This document shows positions 25,813-34,513 of a DNA stretch of 64,000 nucleotides, in pieces. Origin of the DNA: Mycteria americana. Its lineage: Eukaryota > Chordata > Aves > Ciconiiformes > Ciconiidae. Where the stretch lies: contig NC_134366.1 of assembly GCF_035582795.1 (NCBI RefSeq), forward strand, positions 27,451,661 through 27,515,660, given 5' to 3'. Within the stretch, counting starts at the first letter, position 1; every line of letters starts with the position of its first letter. The notes under the pieces are model-generated. The model was not told the DNA's origin, did not search any database, and saw only the letters and a program-made list of their open reading frames with translations. The translations under genes were made by a program, and so were the position numbers.

Positions 25813-28800
25813 CTGCTAAGAAAACAAAGGAAGCAGTCAGGGAAACAGTATGAAAAAACTGTTACTACTCTTTATTGTTTGGGGTATTTTTCATGTTACG
25901 CTGTTTAAGCAGTTGATCCAATAATAACAAACATATCAGAAAACTGTAAAATGTGTCCTGGACACCCTATTCTCACACACTGTAAGGTCTCCAATGTGTC
26001 CACCTTTGGCACCAGAGCCCTACTTTGCTGCTCGTTTCCTGAGCAAGCATCAAAGTCTTTTCTAGCTGTCCTGCAGTGACAGCAGAAGGGAAGTAAACAC
26101 ACTGCTCTATCTGCAAAAAAACAAAAGAACTATTACTACATTTCTCTGAACAATACCGGGGCAAAGTCTAGAATATAACCAGTGCTTGTGGGAGATGAAA
26201 AGGTAACATGATTTGGGTTTCTGCACAGAACTGGGTTTCACACAGAAGCTGCGGAGTGGCCAAAGACCGTCAGGGTTATCTCCAGGAATGCTTACAAAGG
26301 CCACGTGAAATGTGTGAATGCAGTTCAGAAAACAAGTACTTTGCAAACCTGACTGAAAAATCTTTTGTCCTTATGCTACCTGTTTACCTGCACGCGGAGC
26401 CCCTGTGGCCAGTTCCCAATCCTTTCACTGTCATCCCAGCGTACTTATTTTCTTTTCCAATATAAACTTTTAAATGAAATTAATCAGAAACCTTTTCACT
26501 GCAAAAGCTATAGATGAATTCAAACAGCAGTTGCATATTTGCACAGGGAAGGTCAACTGAATTCAACTTGAGACTCCAAAAGGTAACAGGAAAGATGCTG
26601 GGGAGAGAATTATGGGAGCAGGACAGGAGGAGTGGCTTAAGTTGCCTTAAAGATTTGCTTAATGTTGCTGTACACTCCCAAGCTATAGAAATGAATATGT
26701 ATAGCACAACATTAATCAGCACTAATTATGCCTTTAACTATGGGCTTTGGTTGTACCAAGCCTCACTGAATTGTGAAATCCAAAAGTTAGTGAAAAAGCT
26801 TATCTTTTACGTTTGGCTACGTGGTGCTCTAGTTACGAGACAGACAGCATTTCCTCACTTCTTTCTTCCACAAAAAGAGTGAGGAAGGGAGAACCCCCTG
26901 GGAGGTTCTGGCTGGGTATGAGCAGGGGCAGAGCGCAGAGGTGAGACACTGAAGAGGCAGTTTCCTTCCTCCTCTCTCTTTGCACACTTAGGCTGGAGCC
27001 TGGCCCTACCATTTCCCAGGTAGTAATAGATGCAAATTAGATAATCACAAGCATCTCAGATAGACTTAGCATGCTATTAAAGACTCCCTTACAATACTAG
27101 AATGGCAGAGGCACACTCAGACTTGTCAACCACAGAAATACTACTGCCATGACTAACTGGCAGACAATATTTTTACTCCTGAGGACTGTGCTCAGGGCGC
27201 AACCCTTGCCCCAGCCCTGGATTTCCAGCCCAGAACCGAAGAATCATCTCCTGCTTAAGCCTTCTGACTACACATCTTAAACACCAAAGTACTTGAACCT
27301 TGTGCATATCTCATGTTTAAAACAGAGCTACTTTTTGGCTTTTTTTTCCCCAAAGTCAATGTACATGCTAGATACAGCCTTAAATTTTTTCCCCATCAGT
27401 ATCAATTTTTAAAGTATTGTGCTGTGTCTGCTTCTTGAGTGCTCTGGGGATCAACATATAATTATGCTTTTCTCTCACTGATTTACATATCAAATGAATT
27501 AAAGTAGAATATTAAAACTTGCAATAGGCAGTAAGAACATAGGACTAGAGGTAAAAGCACAACTGTTTTGACTTACAAGCACAGCCAGCAGCTGGTTTGA
27601 ATAAAACCATTACAAAAAAATCAATTATCATTCCCAACTCTTCCCCCCACGGCCACAGAAACAGTTGACTCAGCACAACTGATGAGGCAGAAATCTTTAG
27701 GAATGGGAATGGAAAATGGGAACAGGCAGCAGGGAATCAAGGGAGGATGGTAACTGATGAAAATGTGAAGGAAAAAAGTAAATTGATTTCACAACTTACT
27801 TTAATCCTACTTTAAAGTATCTGGAAGAAAATGAGACCTTAATTAGTGTTGATGCTGGTACTGAACAATTTAAAGACTGATTCCTTGTGGGCTCTAGTAA
27901 GTTAATTAGTCTTTTTGTGTACCCTTCTCTACATTTCATTCAAAAATGGAGTAACCACGTTGCATTGCGCTGTTCTTGTCAGAATGATTTAGTGTTGCAT
28001 CTCAGTTTTCCCTGCCTTTGAAAACACCGAGTCCAAAATGCAAAAAGCATACACCTGTAACAAGCCAAGGTAAGTATTTGGATTGCTTTATCTGCTTGTG
28101 ACTGACAAAATACAAAAAAATCTTACCTTTTCTGCAGACGTTGTAGCAATCCGTTTCAGTAACGAAGTTATTGGCATTTCCACCACAGCCAGTATATTTG
28201 AACTCCTTACATGATTTAGTCGTGGTGTCATAGTAATAGCGAGATACAGAAGAAGAACACAATCCTTCATCCTTTGGGCTATAGCACAGCAAGGGACCAG
28301 CTTGAAAAAAAAGGGAAAAAAAGAGAGAGAAAGAAAAATTACATAAATGTAATCTCTATGCCTGGCTTCTTAAAGTTTACCCTGCAATAAATTTTGTGGC
28401 TAAACAGCTCTTGTTCTCATTGAACTGACATGACTGTTACCGATGACTTCAGAGACTTACTACATCTTATTCCTGCAAGTTATGAATTTGAGAAAGCAAC
28501 AGACAGCCCCAGAAAATAGGATTACTATCCCACAAGTGACATTCACCAGTCTTCCCCATTTGTGGTGCCACACATACGACAGCTGAGATATTTACATAGT
28601 CTGGCCAGAAGTCTTATTCCATATATATAGGACTATAACAATATTCCAGTGGAACTACCTCTGTAGAGGAAAAAGGCAATATTTTGGTTATCCTTGCTAT
28701 GATTTTGCCAGCAAATCCTGCCCACTTGCAGCAAAAAGTACAAAACCCACCACTTTCCTCAAAACAATCATGTTTTATTTTGCCTCAACAAAATTTTACT

Positions 28801-30564
28801 TTCCCGGCTGGAGACCTTTTATCAATTTATTGGATGTGCAACAGAGAAATTAAAAATAATTCAGTGTTCACCTAAGAAAACGCTGGCAATCTGTCATCAG
28901 CCAAAAATAACTGTCTCATGAAGCACTAATAAGGCTCAGGCAGTGACAGCTTTTATACATTCTGGTAGATCTCTCTTCTTCAAAGATCCTGTCTTGCACT
29001 GGAAATTGACCTGGTGTTTATGACAACACTTAGCTATAGTCACCTGCTCATAATTACCATGTCTCTTCTTCAAAGCTCGTATGGAGAGACAGTGAAGAGT
29101 CATGTCAGGCAAAAAACTTTTATCAGTTGAGCTGGCGAGTGCAAAAAACCCAAGCCACCTTATACCATCTCCCAGGGCCGAATTTTAGAAAGGCACTTCC
29201 ACTTTATAATAGGATATCACTGCCCTGAGCATGATTGCCACAGCGTCTCAAACATCTGCCTCAACACAGATCTCCAGCCTTAGTTCCCTTCACATTACAC
29301 ATGTACAGCTCTCTAGAAGTCAAGAGATAGGTTGGGTGTAGCTGTGGGCATATTTAAGGTCACAACATTAAAATAACACAGCATTTTTGCTCTTTCAGTA
29401 ACAGCTGAGACAAGTGACACATGAAAGTCTGCAGATAATATAAACATCTGCTGCACAGAAGTCTTTAAAAATCCCACAGTATGGGTATCCAGAGGAAAAT
29501 ATCAAATAAAATATCATCTTCATATCGCTTTCAAACCATCTATTTTATTAAAAATTTGGAACAACCATTACTTTTCTCTGGCAGACAGTGGTCCACACAA
29601 GACTGCAAATCTCTGAAGTTGTTGCCATTTCCATAACAGCCGCCGTAGATGAACTCCTCACATCTCATCGAGCTCAAGTTAAAGGCGTATCTTTTTAGAT
29701 GACTCCTGCAAGGTCCTCCAACAGCCTCCATCCGGCACAATTTGGGCACTTCTGCAATAAAAATAATTTCATCCTCTGTAAAGTCAACCCTTTGTGCTCC
29801 CCGTACTGAACAACATGGTAGAGTCGACAAAACGCTGTTACTGCGTTCACAGGCAAGTCACAGCTTGTCCCACTACCTGCATCCTTTAATAAAGGGGAAT
29901 AAGCTTTACAGGAAGAATCTGATGCATTAATTAGCAACTAGTTATAATATTACATTACATTTAAAATAGTAATAGTTAAATTCCGCATGTCGCCTCTGAG
30001 ACAACTCGCTCGGGTTTCTGTGCACAAAACTGACATCAGCGAGGCAGTTGTGACAAGCAGGAGGGACAGACGGGGTGGGTACAAAGCGTCCCGCAAGCAG
30101 CGCAGCCTCCCCGGTGCTCCCACGGGCCCCCTCCAGCCCCCTGCCACCCGAGGGGCACCCCGGGGCGGAGAGGGCGGCGGGGCCGGCCCCCGGACTCACT
30201 CTTGATGGTCCAGCAGCTCTTCTCGCAGTCGTCGAGGGTGAGGAAGTTGTTGGCGTTGCCGTGGCAGCCCCCGTAGGTGAACTCCTGGCAGCTCTGCGTG
30301 TACCTGTCGTAGTACCAGCGCGGCACCAGGGCGCGGCAGGGGCCGTCGTCGCGGGGCAGCAGGCAGGCGCGCTGCTTCTCTGCGGGAGACACCAGCGACC
30401 GGGGCTGAAGCCACCTCGGCGGCGGAGGCGGCCCCGGCCCCGCGTAGCCGCCCGCGGGGTCCCGCCGAGGGCCCGCTCCTACCTGTGAGGGTGCGCGGGG
30501 CCAGGGCCGCGCAGGCCAGCGGCAGCAGCAGCGCGGGCAGCGGGAGGCGGCGGCCGGCAGCCAT
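25712..30564 (-). CDS. TFPI2: Tissue factor pathway inhibitor 2 (spliced, five coding exons)
   Basis: Secreted Kunitz-type serine-protease inhibitor of the extracellular matrix; the human protein inhibits plasmin, trypsin and the factor VIIa-tissue factor complex. Joining 30564-30483, 30379-30200, 29751-29572, 28300-28127 and 25812-25712 gives 717 bases, 238 aa plus stop, against 235 in human by memory. Residues 1 to about 22 form a Leu/Ala-rich signal peptide. Three Kunitz domains follow with cysteines at 33/42/58/66/79/83, 93/102/118/126/139/143 and 153/162/178/186/199/203, all with the canonical 8-15-7-12-3 spacing. P1 positions are Arg43, Arg103 and Ser163. Asn112 (NLS) is a glycosylation site. 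The tail 206-238 is Lys/Arg-rich, as in mammalian TFPI2, where it binds heparan sulfate. Every splice site is GT-AG and every intron is phase 1. It lies head to head with GNG11. Confidence 0.96.
28127..28300 (-). CDS. TFPI2: TFPI2 exon 4: Kunitz domain 3
   Basis: Acceptor TTTTCAAG after a T-rich tract, donor GTAAGA; phases 1 and 1. It encodes residues 149-205 with CYSPKDEGLC, nearly identical to human domain 3, then YTGCGGNANNFV. P1 is Ser163, so this domain is not expected to block Arg/Lys-specific proteases. Confidence 0.95.
29572..29751 (-). CDS. TFPI2: TFPI2 exon 3: Kunitz domain 2
   Basis: Starts after a TTATTGCAG acceptor and ends at a GTAATG donor; phases 1 and 1. It encodes residues 88-147 with the second six-cysteine Kunitz set, GGPCRSH (P1 Arg103), NLSS (glycosylation) and GGCYGNGNNF. 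Human domain 2 has two additional residues between cysteines 4 and 5 and a Glu at P1; here the spacing is canonical and P1 is Arg. Confidence 0.94.
30200..30379 (-). CDS. TFPI2: TFPI2 exon 2: Kunitz domain 1
   Basis: Starts after a CCCGCAG acceptor and ends at a GTGAGT donor; phases 1 and 1. It encodes residues 28-87 with DDGPCRAL (P1 Arg43), YYDRYTQSC and GGCHGNANNF. This matches Kunitz domain 1 of human TFPI2 closely, the domain that carries most of the inhibitory activity. Confidence 0.96.
30483..30564 (-). CDS. TFPI2: TFPI2 exon 1 (coding part): signal peptide
   Basis: Encodes residues 1-27, a start Met, two Arg and a Leu/Pro/Ala hydrophobic core ending near PRTLT. The exon ends CACAG before the GTAGGAG donor, phase 1. 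Intron 1 is only 103 bases. The ATG lies about 95 bases below a TATA box, and no upstream in-frame Met is needed. Confidence 0.92.
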
Positions 30565-30656
30565 GTCGCGGCGGCGGCGGACGGGAGGGCGGACGGGAGG
30601 GCGGGTGGCAGCGGGGGTGCCGGGAGCCAGCGGTGCTGCCCGGCCCGACGGCAGCG

Positions 30657-30663
30657 CTTTATA
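30657..30663 (-). promoter_or_regulatory. TFPI2: TATA box of TFPI2
   Basis: Minus-strand TATAAAG in a GC-rich context, about 95 bases upstream of the TFPI2 start codon. This predicts transcription starting near 30630 and a 5' UTR of about 65 bases. Confidence 0.75.
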
Positions 30664-30977
30664 TGCGCCGAGACGGCTTCCCCGGGCCGCCTCCCTCCTT
30701 GCGCATGTGGTGGGAGGGGAAGGTCTGATTCAGCGGGGCAGCAGGTCCCCGCTCACCCGGCCGTCACCGGGGCGCGGCGGGCTGCGCGCCTGCGTGAGCC
30801 CGAGCGCCGGGGGGCGCGGGTGGACCCCGGCCCCGCCGCTGTCGGGGGGCCCGCGGCCGGGGGAGCAGCCGGGGCCAGGTGGGGGGCGCCGTCGGGCTCC
30901 GCCGCCCACGGCGGAGGGGCCTCGGTCGCGGGGCTACGGGGAGCTGGCCGGGGTCCACGGCTGTCCCATCCCGTCCG

Positions 30978-30994
30978 CCCCCCCCCCCCCCCCC
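30978..30994. repeat. Homopolymer tract of 17 C
   Basis: Uninterrupted C17 followed by G and a further C6, 0.3 kb upstream of the TFPI2 TATA box. The minus strand is a G-run that could form quadruplex structure. Confidence 0.9.
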
Positions 30995-31259
30995 GCCCCC
31001 CGCACGTTACGGGATGATGCTTAAAGAGCATTTCCTGTTAATCACGGAGAACTCCGGGACGGGTCACTTAGCGAAAGTCCTCTCCCCCCTCGCCCTCGCC
31101 CCCGTGGCGGCCGCTCCCCATTTGGAGGCTCCGGGCAGAGGGCGGCAGGCCGCTGAAAACCCCACACGGGAGCCTCCGGCGGGCCCCGGTCCGGCCGGGT
31201 CACGCACAGGCCGCTCAGCGAGTGCCACTAGCGATAACACCGATAAACCCGGATTAGGA

Positions 31260-33840
31260 GTTTAACGCCGTTGCGTATAACGCTAATGAACTTGAGAAAA
31301 CCGAGGCACTGTCAGCGGGCTTGGACTCCTGGGAAGCCCGAGAGGCTGAATGGATGAAAGCTCTGGCTAGTTCAAAGAGAGCTGGATTTCAGAAAATACC
31401 ATAATTTTTTTGTCTTATTCTGTAGATTGTAACCCCACCGGGCAATCCGGTGTGATCTGGGGGAGGAGGGGGTGCGAAGCGAACGGCATACTTTCCCTCT
31501 CTAATCTATCAGAGCCGTTACATTAATTAGTGTTGACTGCAGATTTCATACAGTAAGAGAGATAAGAGTGGCTGCAAATTAGGCGTGCTTTCTATAGATA
31601 ACAATAAGCTAATCTGATCTCCTATTGTTCCTCTCCACTCCCTTGACAGCAACGGTGTTGGGCCTCTGTCCTTGAGGCAGGCGCTGCTGCCGATGGGTTT
31701 GCGATACAGGGCCCTGGAAATCTGTGGCCTGCAGGAAAGAAGCCACAGTCTGTACAGGCTGTAAGGAGGAGAACTTCATAGCACCCTGATTATTTCAGGA
31801 ACTGACTTTCTCTCCACGGCTTCTCTGCTTTTCTTATCTCACGGAGGATTACAACTAGTTTTCTGACATAATTTTATTTTTCATAAAGGCAAGAAAGAGG
31901 AGCAAATTCAACCCCCACCGCACTTAGGGGGCTTTGGGAAGATATGAATGGCACCTCTCTCCCTCCTTTTTCAGTACTGTTCCTTTTTTCAGAATATCCA
32001 GTTGCCAAAGGACAAGTGGGTGCTTTAGTGACAAAAAAAACGTAAACCCTGATACAGTTTGAGACATCACCATGGGACACGTCTGCCATGTTTTAGAATC
32101 TTATAGCTACAACTGTTAGTAACAGGTGTCCTTATTTTTAGGGGTTTTTTTAAGCTTATTAAGCACAGCAACTATAATAAAGCTTAGGTTCCTCCGGCAG
32201 GAAAAAGCACAAACAAGCATACATTTTCTATTTCCAGAAAAAATCAAAAGGCCATCTTCCTAATATTAGGAAACTCTCAAGTGATTTTAATATGACTAGA
32301 CTGATGTCCTTTAGTTTTCATTGGATTTTGTTGGAATTGCAAAGAAAGTCATTGAAATACCACCCTAAACAATAGCAGCAAAATGAATGCTGTCATGCAC
32401 ACACCATTTTCCACATTTTCCATTTCCTCCGTGCACGCACACATACAAATCAAAGTTTGAGCTAAACCCACCTACCCAGCAATGCTGCAGCACAGTGCAG
32501 TATTTATTCAGCTGCTCCTTTGCTGTAACAGCAAAGAAGTTCATGTAGATTAGGTACGTATCTTTAACAATACATGAACTAGAGTGAAAGTTAACATAGC
32601 AAGTGGTAGAAAGTCCTTTACTAACTGCAATCAGCAGAGCTACTCATGTCAGCAGACCGCTCACTGCAGGCTTTCCATTACAGGGTTATCAATACCAAGC
32701 TGCATCTGTCCTTCCCAGCCTAAGCATGTGCCAGAGCCCAGCCTCAGATCACTCTCACACCCTACGCCTGCCGCCACCACACCACACGCTCTCTACCTCT
32801 CCGCACCGCAATGTTTCTGCTCCCACCAACAGCCCTGGCTCCCCTGAGGCCCTGGCCAGCCAGCTCCTTCCACCTGTTTTGACTGTCCCAGGGACCAGCA
32901 GCTGGTGGGGTTTGGGGATGCAGCTGCCAGCGTAGATTACAGGGGTGTAGGAATTGCATACCAACAGCTGGGAAGGGGGGGATAATAGCCAGAGGGAAAG
33001 GAAGAGGAATGTATTTTAGTGAACTGGCTAAAATAAAACAAATACAAACCCCAAGAGCGCTATAGGAGCAGCACTGGAGAAGAAAGATGTAAATCTTACA
33101 CACTGCCGACAGCTGTTTACATCTGGTGAGTGGGGAGAGGAGGAGAAAGGAGTGTCTTTAAGGGGAAAAGCCAGAGGTGGAAAGAGGGAGGAGCGACTGC
33201 CTGTAGGGACCTTTGAAGTGCCAGATAACAGAAGGACTCATAGCGGCCCATTTTAATGGCCTGCAGCTTTGTTCAGTGTAAGGGATCGGATCGTGCATTC
33301 TGCCTCCACTGGTTTTGTAGGAAAGCAGCTGCTGGGATTAGAGATGCTAGGTGCTGTACAAACACGCAAGGAGGGACCACCCTGTTCCACAGAGCATAGC
33401 AGCCTGTTTGGAATCTAGACCTCGAAAGTATATGCAGCCACAGGAGAAGAATGGCCTAGTTCCTTCTTTTAACCCATCATTTCTCTTACAGACAGTGCCC
33501 CATCCTCTACACCCGCCATAACTCCATGGCTCTAGAGATGCTCTGCGCAGGCTGGGCATGACATCCCTCTCACACAGAGCTGTAACTCTGCTTTGCAGAC
33601 ATACCTACCAACAAAAGTTGCTGTGTCTGCCATTGACAGCCTTGCCACGTGCTGGGACACTTGACCTGAGAGCGGTTCCTTCCCCTACTTTCAGTTCAGT
33701 CCATTCTTAGTTTCAATGCACAAGTATCGAAGAATGTGCCCATGCAAACCACCTGCTGCTGCCTTAGCTGCTGGGCAGAGGAGCACAGAGCCCAGGGATG
33801 CTGGTGGCATAGGCAAACACGAATCATCCGAAGGCCAGGA
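31260..33840. other. Intergenic region between TFPI2 and GNG11
   Basis: No coding exon found on either strand. I looked for the rod transducin gamma gene GNGT1, which lies here in mammals, and saw no part of it. The left part contains an AT-rich patch with clustered transcription-factor-like motifs, listed separately. Frames in 32.6-33.1 kb are short and show no domain. Confidence 0.6.
31500..31640. promoter_or_regulatory. Candidate regulatory patch with GATA-, SOX- and homeobox-like motifs
   Basis: Within 140 bases there are AGATAAG (31560-31566), AGATAA (31596-31601), CTATTGTT (31622-31629), and TTAATTAG-like sequence near 31523. The patch lies about 0.9 kb from the TFPI2 promoter. Such short motifs are common by chance, so the enhancer idea is inference only. 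Confidence 0.3.
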
Positions 33841-34136
33841 GGAGCAGAAGGAGGTGGCGGGGACAAACGCCTCACCGCTGGCCCAAAACACCCGGCCGAC
33901 CTCGCTGCGTTTGCCCCACAGCGGTGGCGAGGAGGGCAGAGGCCAGCACAGGCGGGTCGCTGCAGCTCCCCGCTCTTGCCGCCGGCTGCCCCGCGGGGGG
34001 CCGGGGCCATGCGGCGGGGGGGGCCGAGCGCCCTGCCCGGCGGCCGCGCCGGGGCGGCCGGACCCTCCCTGTGCAGGCAGGGCCCGTGTCAACGCCCCGG
34101 CGCCCCGGCAGCGGGGCCGGATCGGACAGCGGGCTT

Positions 34137-34157
34137 TAATCCGGTTAGGGGGGATTA
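34137..34157. promoter_or_regulatory. GNG11: Inverted pair of TAATCC (OTX/CRX-type) motifs
   Basis: TAATCC at 34137-34142 and GGATTA at 34152-34157 face each other, 9 bases apart and directly upstream of the TATA-like TTTAAA. TAATCC is the preferred site of K50 homeodomain factors such as OTX2 and CRX. Binding is inferred, not shown. Confidence 0.4.
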
Positions 34158-34166
34158 GCGTGGCGG

Positions 34167-34172
34167 TTTAAA
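34167..34172 (+). promoter_or_regulatory. GNG11: TATA-like box of GNG11
   Basis: TTTAAAGG in a GC-rich island, placed to start transcription near 34195-34205. With the predicted leader intron this would give a 5' UTR of about 70-80 bases. Confidence 0.5.
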
Positions 34173-34265
34173 GGCCGGAGCGGCGCGGGGAAGGGGTGCC
34201 AGGCGCGCCGGAGAGGAAGCGGCCGCGGCCGCCGCCGAGCAGCGGGGCAGCCCGGACGGCACCGT

Positions 34266-34409
34266 GTGAGTGAGCCCGGGGGCGGGCCGGGGGCGGCCGT
34301 CCCACCGCCCCGCCGCCCCGCGCCCGCCCGGGGGCTCCGGCCCCGGCGCCTTCGCTGCCCAGAGGTAACCTTTTGTCCTCCCTCCCTCCCTCCCTCCGCG
34401 CTTTGGCAG
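34266..34409 (+). other. GNG11: Candidate intron in the GNG11 5' leader
   Basis: A consensus GTGAGT donor starts at 34266 and a TTTGGCAG acceptor ends at 34409, 8 bases before the GNG11 ATG. A pyrimidine-rich CCCT repeat (34376-34397) sits just before the acceptor. The intron would be 144 bases. The signals are good but no transcript evidence is available, and an unspliced leader is possible. Confidence 0.45.
34376..34397. repeat. CCCT simple repeat
   Basis: Five tandem CCT/CCCT units directly upstream of the GNG11 start. It could serve as a polypyrimidine tract for the acceptor at 34409. Confidence 0.85.
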
Positions 34410-34417
34410 TGTAGACG

Positions 34418-34513
34418 ATGCCAGCCATCAACATCGAGGACCTGAGCGAGAAGGACAAACTGAAAATGGAAGTGGAGCAGCTCCGGAAAGAAGTGAAGCT
34501 GGAGAGGCAGCCG
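34418..34513 (+). CDS. GNG11: GNG11 coding exon 1
   Basis: Encodes residues 1-32, from MPAINIEDL to KLERQP, ending at a GTGAGT donor in phase 0. The ATG follows TGTAGACG, and this start matches the N terminus of the family (MPA/V-INIEDL). Confidence 0.95.

Larger units (their letters stand above)
30040..31260. promoter_or_regulatory. TFPI2: CpG island over TFPI2 promoter and first exons
   Basis: Dense CpG and high GC start inside intron 2 of TFPI2, cover exons 1-2 and the TATA box, and fade near 31260. Long open frames here on both strands are artefacts of stop-poor GC-rich sequence. Confidence 0.85.

Noticed and set aside
34365-34409. 45 bp intron using the GTAACC donor before the CCCT repeat
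   Set aside because: Too short for a vertebrate intron; the GTGAGT donor at 34266 gives a plausible 144 bp intron with the same acceptor.
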